Origin: Rhodospirillales bacterium
GTDB taxonomy: Bacteria; Pseudomonadota; Alphaproteobacteria; Rhodospirillales; Magnetovibrionaceae
Direction: 5' to 3'
Length of the DNA: 64,000 nucleotides
Assembly (NCBI GenBank): GCA_024653965.1
Contig: JANLGW010000071.1
Coordinates: forward strand, 16,576-80,575
The translations under genes and the position numbers were made by a program. Numbering within the stretch: the first letter of the stretch is position 1; each line of letters starts with the position of its first letter. The notes beneath the pieces were generated by a model that saw nothing but the letters and a program-made list of their open reading frames with translations, did no database searches and was not told the origin of the DNA. Of the stretch, positions 1 to 10,355 are shown piece by piece.

Positions 1-273
1 GATTAAGATCAAATCACGCCAGGAAATTTCTTCGCCGATGATGGTGAACAGCGGCGCCGTCAGCCCGGCAATCCACGCCAATACGAACAACAGCGCCAGC
101 CGGGTGCCCAACGCCATGGCGATGCCCAATCTGCGGGTTACGGTGCGTTGTTCTTGAGGAACACGGTCCACCAAAATGGCGATAAACACCAGATTGTCGA
201 TGCCCAAAACGGCTTCCAGGGCCACTAAGGTGACCAAGCTGATCCAGGCTTCGGGACTGAGCAGAAGTTCCAT
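1..273 (-). CDS. TerC family integral membrane protein (3' part outside window)
   Basis: The first 91 residues read inward from an ATG at 273, and the gene runs off the left edge. The segment has the TerC family signature GIDN near residues 24-27 inside a hydrophobic helix, then a short basic loop with paired arginines and a second hydrophobic stretch (about residues 50-70) ending in the family-typical ISWRDLILI. TerC proteins are multi-pass inner-membrane proteins linked to metal ion handling, including manganese export in some members. The substrate here cannot be read from the sequence. Family assignment is firm; the function is inferred. Confidence 0.88.
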   Translation of the reverse strand, partial: MELLLSPEAWISLVTLVALEAVLGIDNLVFIAILVDRVPQEQRTVTRRLGIAMALGTRLALLFVLAWIAGLTAPLFTIIGEEISWRDLILI

Positions 274-410
274 AAATTAAGCTCCAAAACGATATGCGCC
301 CATCATGCGGCGTGACGGGGGTATTGATACCGTGCAGGCGCGCGCGTGACTAGGGCAATAATGGAAAATTGTAGGGAAAGCCTAGTTCCGCTGTCGCCTC
401 AATCATCGCC

Positions 411-806
411 TCAATCATCACCCATGAGACGATCCAGGGCGCGGCGTTGCGCCTTGGTGGGGCGGCCGCTGCCCGGTTCACGGTGGCCCGCTGGGGCGCT
501 TAAATTCGGATCGGCCTTTTTGGGCGGCGGCGGGCTTAAATCTTCATAGAGTGCACGTGCCTCCGGCGCGGGGCCGCGGCGCTGGCCGATGTCGAGGATT
601 TTTACCACCTTGATCGCCGCGCCCTTGGCGAAGGTCAGCACATCGCCCGGTTCCACCGCAACATGGGCCTTGGCGATCAGTTGATCGTTGAGGCGCAGTT
701 TGCCCGTTTGGCAAAATTTACTCGCCAGCGTGCGGCTTTTGAAAAAGCGCGCGTGCCATAGCCATTTATCGATTCTGATGCGCGATTGCGGCGATAGCCC
801 GGTCAT
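411..806 (-). CDS. hslR: S4-domain RNA-binding protein, Hsp15/HslR type
   Basis: This 131-residue protein has an N-terminal S4 RNA-binding domain (about residues 9-65, beginning RIDKWLWHARFFKSR, with GKLRLND and VEPGDVLTF further on). Hsp15 proteins bind stalled 50S subunits carrying nascent chains and help recycle them. The C-terminal tail is Pro/Lys/Arg-rich, as is usual in alphaproteobacterial members. It starts 10 bases after the helicase stop on the same strand, so pcm, the helicase and hslR probably form one transcription unit. The length fits the family and nothing is missing. Confidence 0.9.
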   Translation of the reverse strand: MTGLSPQSRIRIDKWLWHARFFKSRTLASKFCQTGKLRLNDQLIAKAHVAVEPGDVLTFAKGAAIKVVKILDIGQRRGPAPEARALYEDLSPPPPKKADPNLSAPAGHREPGSGRPTKAQRRALDRLMGDD

Positions 807-816
807 CGCTCAAACC

Positions 817-3495
817 CTATTTTTTGAATTTGAAGTCCTGGAGCTTAGCGAACGGGCTATCGGGATCGATTTTCACCGGGCGCGGCATTGGCGGCTGGGC
901 GGGCTGGCGCCCTTTGCCGTTGTCCTTGCCACGCGGGGGGCGGAACTTTTGTTTTGGCTTGTCGCCGGGTTTGCTGGCCAGGGGCGTTTTGGTCAGGGGT
1001 GTTTCGGCCTGAGGTTTGTCGTTTAAGGGTTTGTCGTTCGCGGGCTTGTTGTTTGTAGGCTGGGTTTTGGCGGCGCGGGGTTTATGGACGCGCGGGCGCA
1101 GGTGCCATTTGCCTTCTTCGGCGGCGGGCGCGAAGCCCAGGCTTTTTAAGATGCCCGGCAATTCTTCCGCGCTTGAGCCGGCTAGCGACAAAAATTCGGC
1201 CCCAGCTTCAAACGGACCTTTGGCGTCTTCGAGTTTTTTCCACGCCAGCTCGGCCATGCGTTCAAGCATGTCGGCGCGCACGAACAGCGTCCCCGCCGGG
1301 CGGAAGCCCGCCGCGCGCAGCCAGCCTTCGGGTTCGTGTTTTTCGCGTTTTAGCGACACCCGGCCCGCCGGGGGCGGAGCCAGCCGTTCTACATCTTCAT
1401 GCACGGCCCACAGCAAAACCGAAAGTTCCACCGCCGCCGGGCGCAGCAACACGGGCAAATAAACCAAGTGGCGGCCAATGCGGATGCCGAGTTTGCGCAG
1501 CGCGTGGCGGTCGTCCTTGGATAGGGAGCGGATTTCTCCGTCCGCTTCATGGCGCGGCAACGCGCCCAAACTTTCGGTCAGTTGAAAGACCAGCCCGCGC
1601 GCTACCCCGGTCAGCGGCGCTTCGGCGGCGGCCAGCAACAGGCCCAAGCGGTCGTGGATCAAATCCTTCGCCCACAAATTTAGCCGCGCTTCGATCTGGT
1701 CTTTTTGCTCGGCATCCAGCAGATCGGACGATAGCGCCTTGACCAAAGGGTGCAGCAGGCTTGGACCTTTGGCAAAACGGGCAATCGCCTCGCCGCGCCA
1801 CAAGATGTCGCCATTGGCGTTGAAGGTAAAGGCGGCATCGGCATCGGCGTCGAGCACGCTTAAGCGTTCGGTGATTTTGTCGCGCAGCACCATGCTGGCG
1901 GCACTGCCCAGAACCTTGGCCGCGAGCGAGGTTTCGCTGGCGGTGGGCGCAAAACGAAAGCCGTTCAAGGTGCCTAGATTATGGCCTTCGACATGCAATG
2001 CGCCGTCATCGTGCAGGGCGGCGGCCAGCGGCGTGTCGGCCTTCAGCGTCTTGGCCAGATGGCTGGTGCGCTGGTCGACGAAACGCTGGGTCAAGCGTTC
2101 GTGTAGGACATCGGAAAGTTTATCTTCGATGGCGCGGGTGCGTTCTTGCCAGTGCAGCGGATCGTCCAGCCATGTTCCCTGGTGCGAAACGTAGGTCCAC
2201 GTGCGCACGGCGGCAATGCGCGCCATTAAGGTATCGATGTCGCCGTCGGTATGCTCCACGCGGTTGACCCGTTCGGCCATCCAGTCGGTGGGGATGCGTC
2301 CTGCCGGGCTGGTCAGGTGGTCGAACAGCCGCGCCAAAAGCTGCGGGTGTTCGTCGGTATGGATCTTGCGAAAATCGGGAATGCGCGCGACATCCCACAG
2401 TAAGCGCACCGTGTCGGTGGTGACGGCGCGCGCGGCGCAAGTTTCGTCGGCAATCAGATAATCCAGCACCCGTTCGTCGTCGGCTTCGCGCGCCCGGCGC
2501 AGTGCGGCGTGTTCGGGGCGTTCGGCAAGGCTCTGTTTAAGCCGTTTGGTCGAGGCAAAATCCAACGCGCCATTGCGCCAGAAAATGTGGGGCAGCGCCT
2601 GAAACTTATGTTCTTGGATGTGTTCCACCGTCGTGGCGCCCAAGCCGGTGACGTCGCCGGTGGTGCCGAAGGTGCCGTCGTTCAGGTGGCGGCCCGCGCG
2701 GCCCGCGATTTGCGCTAATTCGGCGGGGTTCAGGTCGCGCATCATGCGCCCGTCAAACTTGCGCGTGGCGGCCAGCGCCACATGATCGACATCCATATTC
2801 AGACCCATGCCCACCGCGTCGGTGGCCACCAAATAATCGACGTCGCCCGATTGGAACATATCGACCTGGGCGTTGCGGGTGCGCGGGCTGAGCGCGCCCA
2901 TGACGATGGCCGCTCCGCCCGATTGGCGGCGGATCAATTCGGCGATGGCGTAAACGTCGTTGGCGGAAAATGCGACGATGCAGCTGCGCGACTTTAGGCG
3001 GGTGAGTTTTTTGTAGCCGGTATACCGTAGGGTCGAAAGGCGCGGGCGCGAGACGAACTCGACCCCGGGCACCAATTGGCTAATCAGCCCGCGGATGGTG
3101 TCGGCGCCCAAAAATAAAGTTTCGCGGGCGCCGCGATAATGCAGCAAGCGGTCGGTGAAGACATGGCCGCGGTCGGGGTCGGCGCACATCTGAATTTCGT
3201 CGATGGCGGCAAACTCGAAGGTACGATCAGTCGGCATGCTTTCGGTGGTGGTGAGAAAATATTTGGCCCCGTTGGGCACGATCTTTTCTTCACCTGTGAC
3301 CAAGGCCACTTGGCCCGCGCCTTTGATTTTGACTGCGCGTTCGTAATTTTCGCGCGCCAGCAGACGCAGGGGAAAACCGATGACGCCCGACGCACGGGCA
3401 AGCATGCGTTCCATCGCCAGATGGGTCTTGCCGGTATTGGTCGGGCCCAATACGGCCTGGATCAATGTACGGTCACGGGAAGTATCGATTTGCAT
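817..3495 (-). CDS. SUV3-like DExH-box RNA helicase
   Basis: This is an 892-residue superfamily 2 helicase. Walker A is GPTNTGKT at residues 17-24 and the DExH box is DEIQ at 99-102; a helicase C domain follows, with the arginine-finger motif AGRAGRH near residue 265. The architecture matches the mitochondrial SUV3-like helicases common in Alphaproteobacteria, where a role in RNA processing or decay is assumed. The last 80 or so residues are rich in Lys, Pro and Asn and likely disordered. I prefer the ATG at 3495 because the longer frame begins with TTG at 3540 inside pcm. It lies between pcm and hslR on the same strand. Confidence 0.85.
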   Translation of the reverse strand: MQIDTSRDRTLIQAVLGPTNTGKTHLAMERMLARASGVIGFPLRLLARENYERAVKIKGAGQVALVTGEEKIVPNGAKYFLTTTESMPTDRTFEFAAIDEIQMCADPDRGHVFTDRLLHYRGARETLFLGADTIRGLISQLVPGVEFVSRPRLSTLRYTGYKKLTRLKSRSCIVAFSANDVYAIAELIRRQSGGAAIVMGALSPRTRNAQVDMFQSGDVDYLVATDAVGMGLNMDVDHVALAATRKFDGRMMRDLNPAELAQIAGRAGRHLNDGTFGTTGDVTGLGATTVEHIQEHKFQALPHIFWRNGALDFASTKRLKQSLAERPEHAALRRAREADDERVLDYLIADETCAARAVTTDTVRLLWDVARIPDFRKIHTDEHPQLLARLFDHLTSPAGRIPTDWMAERVNRVEHTDGDIDTLMARIAAVRTWTYVSHQGTWLDDPLHWQERTRAIEDKLSDVLHERLTQRFVDQRTSHLAKTLKADTPLAAALHDDGALHVEGHNLGTLNGFRFAPTASETSLAAKVLGSAASMVLRDKITERLSVLDADADAAFTFNANGDILWRGEAIARFAKGPSLLHPLVKALSSDLLDAEQKDQIEARLNLWAKDLIHDRLGLLLAAAEAPLTGVARGLVFQLTESLGALPRHEADGEIRSLSKDDRHALRKLGIRIGRHLVYLPVLLRPAAVELSVLLWAVHEDVERLAPPPAGRVSLKREKHEPEGWLRAAGFRPAGTLFVRADMLERMAELAWKKLEDAKGPFEAGAEFLSLAGSSAEELPGILKSLGFAPAAEEGKWHLRPRVHKPRAAKTQPTNNKPANDKPLNDKPQAETPLTKTPLASKPGDKPKQKFRPPRGKDNGKGRQPAQPPMPRPVKIDPDSPFAKLQDFKFKK

Positions 3496-3505
3496 GGGCA
3501 GAGTT

Positions 3506-4207
3506 TTAGCCGCTTTCCGGGCGCGATACCAGTGGAACAAATGATACCGGCAAGACGGGCTCGTGGGTGAATTGTCCAGCCGCGTCTTTTTGTCCCAAAT
3601 GCAGCATCTGCGGCCCCCACTTCGGCCCCAGCGGAATGACCATGCGGCCTTCGGGATTAAGTTGTTCGATCAGCGCCTTGGGGATAGGGCCGTCCTGGCA
3701 GGCAGTGACCAAAATGCCGTCGAACGGGGCATGTTCCGCCCAGCCCTTGGCACCGTCCGCGCATTTGACGGTGACGCGCTCGTACCCCAGTTTTGCCAAT
3801 GTCAGGCGCGCTAGGTCGGCCAAAGGTTCTAAGCGTTCCACCGCGTACACTTCGCAGCCCAGTTGCGCCAGCACCGCACTTTGATAACCGCAGCCCGCGC
3901 CGATTTCCAGCACCCGCTCGTTATTGTGTAAATTGAGCAGGTCCGTCATCAAAGCGACGATATAAGGTTGGGAAATGGTCTGGCCGAAGCCGATGGGTTG
4001 GGGGTGATTGGCGTAGGCTTGGTTTAGCGTCAGCGGTTCGGGAATGAAGGCATGGCGCGGCACCTGCGCGATGGCGTTCAGCACGCGTTCGTCAAAACAG
4101 TCACGCCCGGTCCAAAATGCGGTTTCACGGGCTTGGGCGCGAATTTCATCCACCAGGGCATCGCGGTAGGCCTGAGCATCATCCTCTGGGGGTCGATGGT
4201 TCATCAT
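3506..4207 (-). CDS. pcm: protein-L-isoaspartate O-methyltransferase
   Basis: The 233-residue protein uses S-adenosylmethionine to methylate isoaspartyl residues in damaged proteins, the first step of their repair. Visible motifs are GQTISQPYIVA at residues 75-85 (substrate region) and the SAM-binding loop EIGAGCGYQS at 101-110. Two ATG codons in tandem (4207 and 4204) can serve as start; no strong ribosome binding site separates them. Length is slightly above the usual 205-220 because of an N-terminal extension. The helicase follows 10 bases downstream. Confidence 0.93.
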   Translation of the reverse strand: MMNHRPPEDDAQAYRDALVDEIRAQARETAFWTGRDCFDERVLNAIAQVPRHAFIPEPLTLNQAYANHPQPIGFGQTISQPYIVALMTDLLNLHNNERVLEIGAGCGYQSAVLAQLGCEVYAVERLEPLADLARLTLAKLGYERVTVKCADGAKGWAEHAPFDGILVTACQDGPIPKALIEQLNPEGRMVIPLGPKWGPQMLHLGQKDAAGQFTHEPVLPVSFVPLVSRPESG

Positions 4208-4244
4208 GAGCCCGCCGCACTCTCAACCTTGCTTGCAAACGAAC

Positions 4245-4592
4245 TCAGCTCGCCGCTTGGCGTTCCTCGTCGCGACGTTTGGTGACGATCTTTTTCACCT
4301 GCGCTTCGACGGCGTTGAAGGCATCGCGCACCGCCACATGAATTTCGGTATGCGCCGGGTCTTGCCCCCGGTCGTTATGCACCACGTGGCCGGCGCCCGG
4401 CAGCGCCATGTCGACGTTGACGTGGAAAAGTTTGCCCTGGGCGTGGGATTTGTGGGGCAATTCCACGACCACGCGGCACGACATGATGCGTCCGTAAAAT
4501 TCTTCTATTTTGGTGACATGAGCCCGAATTTCACGTTCCAGCGCATCGGAATGATCGCATCCATGAAAGCTCAGTTCGATGGGGATTTGCAT
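4245..4592 (-). CDS. hpf: ribosome hibernation promoting factor / sigma-54 modulation protein family
   Basis: The 115-residue protein has the HPF/RaiA (S30AE) beta-alpha-beta fold pattern: IPIELSFHG at the N terminus, an acidic/basic helix, then the strand CRVVVELPHK and the DAFNAVEAQVKK helix. Members bind the 30S subunit and block translation in stationary phase or under stress. The start at 4592 has GGAGA about eight bases upstream; the longer frame to 4658 has no such support. It is the short form, lacking the C-terminal dimerisation domain of long HPF. It is divergent from htpG. Confidence 0.85.
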   Translation of the reverse strand: MQIPIELSFHGCDHSDALEREIRAHVTKIEEFYGRIMSCRVVVELPHKSHAQGKLFHVNVDMALPGAGHVVHNDRGQDPAHTEIHVAVRDAFNAVEAQVKKIVTKRRDEERQAAS

Positions 4593-4826
4593 AGTGGTTC
4601 TCCCATTTTGGCGTGGCCCTACTTTTATATAGGCCTGCGGACGTTGCATCCGCACCACATCGTTATTATAGGCCGCCGTTGCGATTCCTGCGAGTCAAAA
4701 GCCGAGGGATGTGGGAGAGTTGTGGGCTTTTGGGGCTTGCGCGGCGGGTATTTTCGGCCCATATCCGCCGAACCGAACAATGCCCGCAAAAGGGCTTATA
4801 GGGAACCTATGAGGAAAAGACCGAGA

Positions 4827-6680
4827 ATGAGCAAAGAAACCTTTTCATTTCAAACCGAAGTCGGGCGCTTGTTGGATATCGTTGCGGGGTCGTTGTATTC
4901 GAACCGTGAAATCTTCTTGCGCGAACTGATTTCCAACGCATCCGACGCGTGCGACAAGCTGCGCCATGCCGCGCTGACCGCACCGTCGTTGATCGAAGGC
5001 GATCACGAATTCAAGATCGTGCTGGCTCTTGACGCCAAGGCTAAAACCTTAAGCGTCAGTGACAACGGCGTCGGCATGAACCATGACGAATTGCTCGAAA
5101 CGCTGGGCACCATCGCGCGTTCCGGTACCGGGGCGTTTTTGGAACAACTGGGCAAAGACGACAAAAAGAACCTAAATTTGATCGGCCAGTTCGGCGTCGG
5201 TTTCTATTCGGCGTTCATGGTTTCCGACAAAGTGGAAGTCACCACGCGCAAGGCGGGCGAAGCGGAAGCCTGGCTGTGGACATCGGACGGCAAGGGCGAG
5301 TTCACCATCGAACCGGCCAGCCGCGATGAGCGCGGCACCTCGGTGGTGCTGTACTTGAAAAAAGACGCCAAAGAATATCTGGAAGAGGTGCGCATTTCGC
5401 ACATCGTCAGAACGTATTCCGATCACATCGGTTTTCCGGTCAAGTTTGGCGATAAAACGCTCAACGAAGGTTCCGCCATTTGGACCCGCGCGGCCAAAGA
5501 CATCAACGAAGAACAGTACAAAGAGTTCTATCATCACTCCTCGCATGCGTTCGACGATCCGTGGCTGACCCTGCACAATCGGGTCGAAGGCGTGGTGAGC
5601 TACACTAACTTACTTTATGTGCCAACCCATCGCCCGTTCGATCTGTTCGAGCCGGAGCGTAAAAGCCACGTGAAGCTTTATGTCAACCGGGTGTTCATCA
5701 CCGAACATGCCGATGGCCTGTTGCCGCCCTATCTGCGGTTCTTGCGCGGGGTGGTGGATTCCGAAGATTTATCGCTCAACATCTCGCGCGAGATGCTGCA
5801 GACCGATCCCAAATTGGCCAAGATCAATTCCGGCCTAGTGAAGCGCGTCTTGGGCGAATTGGAAAAGAAAGCCGAAAAAGCGCCGGATGAATTCGCTAAG
5901 TTTTGGAGCGCGTTCGGCGTGGTGCTTAAAGAAGGCCTGCTCGAAACCAGCCCGCACCAAGAACGCCTGTTGAAGCTCTGCCACTTCGCCTCCACCAACG
6001 GCGACGGTTTGACGACACTGGGCGCTTATATGGAGCGCATGAAAGAGGGCCAGGAGGCGATCTATTACATCTCCGGCGACGATGCGGCCCAGCTTACCCA
6101 TTCGCCCCACCTGGAAGGCTTTAAGGCCAAGGGTGTCGAGGTGTTGCTGCTGTGCGATCCGGTGGATGAGTTTTGGGTGCGCTCGATGGATAAGTTTGAG
6201 GGCAAGGCGCTGAAATCCATCACCCGAGGTGTTGCGGATCTCGATAAAATCCAAGGCGCGGACAAAACCGAAGATAAAAAAGACGAGGCCCAGGCTCCGG
6301 CGCTCGATAGCCTCATCGCTGCGTTTAAGATGGCGTTGGGCGAAAGTGTCAAGGATGTGCGCCCATCCAAACGGTTGACCGAAAGTGCGGTGTGTCTGGT
6401 CGCCGATGAAAACGACATGGATGTGAACTTGGAACGCATGTTGCGCCGTCAAGGACAGTTGGATGGCCCGATGCCGCGCGTGTTGGAACTGAACCCCGAT
6501 CACGCCATCGTCGCCAAGCTGGCGGCGCGCGCTGGCGTGGATGGCGGCGCGGAAGATGCGTTGCTTAAAGACGCCGCGTATTTATTGCTGGATCAGGCGC
6601 GCATCGCCGATGGCGAAGCTCCTGCCGACCCGGTGGCCTTTGCCAAACGCTTGGCGAGCGTGCTGGAGCGCGCCCTGTAA
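4827..6680 (+). CDS. htpG: molecular chaperone HtpG (bacterial Hsp90)
   Basis: The 617-residue protein is a complete Hsp90. The N-terminal GHKL ATPase shows ELISNASDACDKLR (Asn/Asp for Mg-ATP), DNGVGM and GQFGVGFYSAF; the middle domain contains the catalytic-arginine region LNISREMLQ, and a C-terminal dimerisation domain follows. It folds client proteins in the cytoplasm under heat and oxidative stress. The ATG at 4827 is preceded by GAGGAAAAG; an in-frame ATG at 4809 is possible. The frame stays open far upstream to 4206, but that part overlaps the divergent hpf gene and resembles no Hsp90 sequence. Confidence 0.96.
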   Translation: MSKETFSFQTEVGRLLDIVAGSLYSNREIFLRELISNASDACDKLRHAALTAPSLIEGDHEFKIVLALDAKAKTLSVSDNGVGMNHDELLETLGTIARSGTGAFLEQLGKDDKKNLNLIGQFGVGFYSAFMVSDKVEVTTRKAGEAEAWLWTSDGKGEFTIEPASRDERGTSVVLYLKKDAKEYLEEVRISHIVRTYSDHIGFPVKFGDKTLNEGSAIWTRAAKDINEEQYKEFYHHSSHAFDDPWLTLHNRVEGVVSYTNLLYVPTHRPFDLFEPERKSHVKLYVNRVFITEHADGLLPPYLRFLRGVVDSEDLSLNISREMLQTDPKLAKINSGLVKRVLGELEKKAEKAPDEFAKFWSAFGVVLKEGLLETSPHQERLLKLCHFASTNGDGLTTLGAYMERMKEGQEAIYYISGDDAAQLTHSPHLEGFKAKGVEVLLLCDPVDEFWVRSMDKFEGKALKSITRGVADLDKIQGADKTEDKKDEAQAPALDSLIAAFKMALGESVKDVRPSKRLTESAVCLVADENDMDVNLERMLRRQGQLDGPMPRVLELNPDHAIVAKLAARAGVDGGAEDALLKDAAYLLLDQARIADGEAPADPVAFAKRLASVLERAL

Positions 6681-6726
6681 AAACGCTATAGTGTTGCGAC
6701 CAAGGCTAACAGGGGAGAAAATTGAC

Positions 6727-6903
6727 GTGCGGTGTTTGAAAAAAGTGATCGCGTTAAGCGTTGTTGCCGGGTTTGCTTTTGGTGTGGCCGCTTGCTCACC
6801 CGAAGTCGGCTCGCCGGAATGGTGTACACAGATGAAAGAAAAGCCCAAGGGTGACTGGTCTGCCAATGAGGCGGCTGATTTTACCAAAAATTGCTTAATG
6901 TAA
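6727..6903 (+). CDS. small DUF3012-family lipoprotein
   Basis: This 58-residue protein begins with GTG and has AGGGGAGA about ten bases upstream. A basic N terminus and a hydrophobic stretch lead to a lipobox ending VAAC at residue 23, so it is probably a lipoprotein. The mature part PEVGSPEWCTQMKEKPKGDW is characteristic of DUF3012 proteins. The mature region has two more cysteines. No function is known for the family. It lies 46 bases after htpG and is followed by a strong hairpin terminator. Confidence 0.8.
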   Translation: MRCLKKVIALSVVAGFAFGVAACSPEVGSPEWCTQMKEKPKGDWSANEAADFTKNCLM

Positions 6904-6923
6904 GGCCAAAGCATAACTAAAAT

Positions 6924-6957
6924 AAAAGGGCGCCGGGTCACTCCCGCGCCCTTTTTA
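6924..6957. terminator. bidirectional intrinsic terminator
   Basis: A GC-rich stem (GGGCGC and GGG pairing with CCC and GCGCCC around a TCACT loop, one bulged C) is flanked by an A-run on the left and a T-run on the right. It can end transcription of the plus-strand lipoprotein gene and of the converging minus-strand Sel1 gene. Confidence 0.85.
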
Positions 6958-6971
6958 TTGGATGGGTAAGC

Positions 6972-7628
6972 CTATTGGTTTTTCAGGTTGTCGGGCAGAC
7001 GCTTCAATTCGATTAGCCGGGTGCGTGCCGCGGCATATTTTTTTTCCGCCGCCTTGATGTACCATTCGACCGCCATGTCGATATCTTGGGGGGTGTCGGG
7101 GTAACCTTTTTCATAAAGCTGCCCGGCATGAAAATAAGCCGCGACGTACCCGCCGTCACCGGCAAGTTCGTAGAGGTTGGCCGCCATTTCGGTGTCTTGC
7201 TCCACGCCCCAGCCGTTTTCAAAACACTGGCCTAAGTTGTCCTTGGCCTGGGCATGTTCGCCGCCCGCTTTTTCAAACAGCTTGAAGGCGACTTCTTGAT
7301 TTCTGGCCACGTATTCGCCGTTCAGATACATCATGCCCAAGTTGTTCATGGCGGGGGCGTGGCTTTGCAGGGCGGCCTTTTTATACCATTCGTAAGCGAT
7401 TTTGCTGTCTTGTTTGATGCCGCGCCCCAAGTGATAGAGCAGGCCCATCGAAAATTGCGAGGCCGAATGGCCTTCTTCGGCCAAGGGCATAAACTCCGAA
7501 TAGGCTTGTTGATATTTGGCTTCGCGCACCATTTTCAGGGCGTCTTCGTAGCCCGCAAACACGGGTGCCGCGCCCAGCAGGGTGAGCGCGCTTGCGATGA
7601 GGGCCAGTCGTTTCAGTCGGCGTGTCAT
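6972..7628 (-). CDS. exported Sel1-repeat (TPR-like) protein
   Basis: The 218-residue protein starts with a signal peptide (RRLKRLALIASALTLLGAAP, predicted cleavage after VFA near residue 25). Four to five Sel1-like repeats follow, recognisable by AMNNLGMMYLNGEYV, AKDNLGQCFENGWGV and AAYFHAGQLYEKGYP. Such solenoids mediate protein-protein contacts in the periplasm or at the membrane. The partner is unknown. It is a single gene between two convergent or divergent neighbours. Confidence 0.85.
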   Translation of the reverse strand: MTRRLKRLALIASALTLLGAAPVFAGYEDALKMVREAKYQQAYSEFMPLAEEGHSASQFSMGLLYHLGRGIKQDSKIAYEWYKKAALQSHAPAMNNLGMMYLNGEYVARNQEVAFKLFEKAGGEHAQAKDNLGQCFENGWGVEQDTEMAANLYELAGDGGYVAAYFHAGQLYEKGYPDTPQDIDMAVEWYIKAAEKKYAAARTRLIELKRLPDNLKNQ

Positions 7629-7691
7629 GGCTGCAGCATAACAAAATCCCCCGACCGATAACAGCCGGGTGATCGTTAAAATTTTAGGCGC

Positions 7692-10355
7692 TTACGCTTT
7701 GATCAAATTACGCAGCACGTAGGATAGAATGCCGCCGTGACGGTAGTATTCGACCTCGTCCAAGGTGTCGATGCGGCATTTGAACGTCACCGCTTCGCTT
7801 TTGCCGTCGGCGCGGGTGATCGTTCCTTGAACGTCCTGGCCCGGCGTGATGCCGCCTTCGATGCCGGTCAGATCGAAGGTTTCGCTGCCCACCAAGCCCA
7901 GCGATTGGCGCGTCTGGCCGTTTTTAAACTCCAACGGCAACACGCCCATACCGACTAGGTTGGAACGGTGGATGCGTTCATAGGTTTCCGCGATCACCGC
8001 TTTCACGCCCAACAGCTTGGTGCCCTTGGCCGCCCAATCGCGGCTCGACCCGGTACCGTATTCTTTGCCCGCCACCACGATCAAGGGCGTGCCGTCGGCT
8101 TGGTGCATCATGGCCGCCTCGTAGATGGAGGTCATGCCATCCTTGTACAGGGTCACCCCACCTTCGGTGCCGGGACACATCTCGTTTTTGATGCGGATGT
8201 TGGCGAACGTGCCGCGCATCATCACTTCGTGGTTGCCGCGCCGCGAACCGTAGGAGTTGAAGTCCTCGGGACGCACTTGATAGCTGAGCAGGTATTCCCC
8301 CGCCGGACCGTTCTTTTTGATGCCGCCTGCGGGTGAAATGTGGTCGGTGGTGACCGAATCGCCCAACAGCGCCAAAAGTTTTGCGCCGTGGATGTCCGTT
8401 ACCGCATCGGGTTCCGGGGCCAAGCCGGTGAAGAACGGCGGATTGGCGATGTAGGTCGAGCCTTCTTTCCAGGTGAACGTTTCGCCCGTCGGCGCGGAAA
8501 CGCGGCCCCAAGCAGGCGTGCCTTTGAACACGTCGGCGTAGCGTTTGGCGAACATGTCCGCCGTGACCACGCGCATCACGGTCTCGGCGACTTCGGCGTC
8601 GCTGGGCCAGATGTCTTTGAGATAGATCAACTGGCCGTCCTTGCCCTTGCCCAACGGATCGTTGAACAGATCGCGCGTCAGCGATCCGGCGATGGCGTAA
8701 GCCACCACCAGCGGCGGCGAGGCCAGATAGTTGGCTTTGACGTGCGGGCTGATGCGGCCTTCGAAGTTGCGGTTGCCCGACAGCACGGCGGTGGCGATCA
8801 AATCGCCCGCTTTGATGGCGTCCGCGATTGCGGGGGCCAACGGGCCGGAGTTGCCGATACAGGTGGTACAGCCGAAGCCCGCGATGTTGAAGCCCAGGGC
8901 GTCCAAGTGCGGTTGCAGCCCGGCGGCGTTTAGATAATCCGCCACCACTTGGCTGCCCGGCGCCAGCGAGGTTTTCACCCACGGTTTGGATTGCAGGCCC
9001 AGTTCGTGCGCTTTTTTGGCGACCAGCCCGGCGGCGATCAAAACGGAAGGGTTCGAGGTGTTGGTGCAGCTGGTGATCGCGGCGATGACCACGTCGCCGT
9101 CGCGCAAGGGATAATCGCTGCCGTCGATGGCTTCGGCGCGCGGGGCATCGGCTCCGACCATGGCTTTCAGGGCGGCGGCGAAGGCGGGCGCGGCATTTTT
9201 CAGATCGATGCGGTCTTGCGGGCGCTTCGGTCCGGAAATGGCCGGTTCGATGGTGGAAAGATCAAGCTCCAGCGTGTCGGTATAGACCGCATCCGGCGTG
9301 GTGGCGTCGCGCCACATGCCTTGCGCCTTGGCGTAGGCTTCGACTAGGTGGATGCGTTTGTCGTCGCGCGCGGTGAGTTTCAGATAGGTGATGGTCGCCG
9401 CGTCCACTGGGAAAATGCCGCAGGTGGCGCCGTATTCCGGGGCCATGTTGGCGATGGTGGAACGGTCGGGCAGGCTTAAGGTGTCCAGCGCCGGGCCGAA
9501 AAATTCGACAAACTTGCCGACCACGCCCTTTTTGCGCAGCATCTCGACGATGCGCAGCACCAAATCGGTGGCGGTGTTGCCTTCTTTCATTGCGCCGGTG
9601 AGCTTGAAGCCCACCACTTCGGGAATCAGCATGGAAATGGGCTGGCCCAGCATGGCCGCTTCGGCTTCGATGCCGCCCACGCCCCAGCCCAATACGCCCA
9701 AGCCGTTGACCATGGTGGTGTGGCTGTCGGTGCCGACCAAGGTGTCGGGATAGGCGAGGTTTTCATCGTCGGTCCACACCACTTGGGCTAGGTGTTCGAC
9801 GTTGACCTGATGGCAGATGCCGGTGCCGGGCGGCACCACGCGGAAATTGTCAAATGCCTGCTGGCCCCAGCGCAGAAACTCATAGCGTTCTTTGTTGCGT
9901 TCAAATTCCAAGGCTTCGTTTTTCTGCAAGGCATCGGCGGTGCCGGAAAAATCGATCATCACCGAATGGTCGATGACCAAATCGACCGGGGAAAGCGGAT
10001 TGATCTTTTTAGGATTCCCGCCCACCGCCACCATGGCGTCGCGCATGGCGGCCAAATCGACCACGGCGGGAACGCCGGTGAAATCTTGCATCAGTACGCG
10101 CGCGGGGCGGTAAGCGATTTCGCGCCCGCCTTTGGCATCGTCCGCCCAGGTGACGCAGGCCTTGACGTCGTCGGTCGAAACCGTGCGGCCATCTTCAAAG
10201 CGCAAGAGGTTTTCCAGCAGCACCTTGATCGAATACGGCAGTTTGGAGACATCGCCGAGGCCTGCTTGGGACGCGGCCTCCAGGCTGAAATAGTCGTAAG
10301 TCGTGCCGTTGACGTTGAGCGTGCGGCGGGTATTGAGCGTGTCCTGTCCGGCCAT
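7692..10355 (-). CDS. acnA: aconitate hydratase A
   Basis: The 887-residue protein is a full-length aconitase interconverting citrate and isocitrate in the TCA cycle. Ligands for the 4Fe-4S cluster are seen in [11 protein letters not shown] and in [26 protein letters not shown] is the N-terminal aconitase signature, and the C-terminal swivel domain contains [16 protein letters not shown]. The ATG at 10355 has AGGGGA upstream. It is divergent from the ccm operon, with a long intergenic region in between. Confidence 0.97.
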   Translation of the reverse strand: MAGQDTLNTRRTLNVNGTTYDYFSLEAASQAGLGDVSKLPYSIKVLLENLLRFEDGRTVSTDDVKACVTWADDAKGGREIAYRPARVLMQDFTGVPAVVDLAAMRDAMVAVGGNPKKINPLSPVDLVIDHSVMIDFSGTADALQKNEALEFERNKERYEFLRWGQQAFDNFRVVPPGTGICHQVNVEHLAQVVWTDDENLAYPDTLVGTDSHTTMVNGLGVLGWGVGGIEAEAAMLGQPISMLIPEVVGFKLTGAMKEGNTATDLVLRIVEMLRKKGVVGKFVEFFGPALDTLSLPDRSTIANMAPEYGATCGIFPVDAATITYLKLTARDDKRIHLVEAYAKAQGMWRDATTPDAVYTDTLELDLSTIEPAISGPKRPQDRIDLKNAAPAFAAALKAMVGADAPRAEAIDGSDYPLRDGDVVIAAITSCTNTSNPSVLIAAGLVAKKAHELGLQSKPWVKTSLAPGSQVVADYLNAAGLQPHLDALGFNIAGFGCTTCIGNSGPLAPAIADAIKAGDLIATAVLSGNRNFEGRISPHVKANYLASPPLVVAYAIAGSLTRDLFNDPLGKGKDGQLIYLKDIWPSDAEVAETVMRVVTADMFAKRYADVFKGTPAWGRVSAPTGETFTWKEGSTYIANPPFFTGLAPEPDAVTDIHGAKLLALLGDSVTTDHISPAGGIKKNGPAGEYLLSYQVRPEDFNSYGSRRGNHEVMMRGTFANIRIKNEMCPGTEGGVTLYKDGMTSIYEAAMMHQADGTPLIVVAGKEYGTGSSRDWAAKGTKLLGVKAVIAETYERIHRSNLVGMGVLPLEFKNGQTRQSLGLVGSETFDLTGIEGGITPGQDVQGTITRADGKSEAVTFKCRIDTLDEVEYYRHGGILSYVLRNLIKA

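Noticed and set aside
4206..4826. Long N-terminal extension of HtpG
   Set aside because: The open frame upstream of 4809 overlaps the divergent hpf gene and resembles nothing in Hsp90. The ribosome binding site supports 4827.
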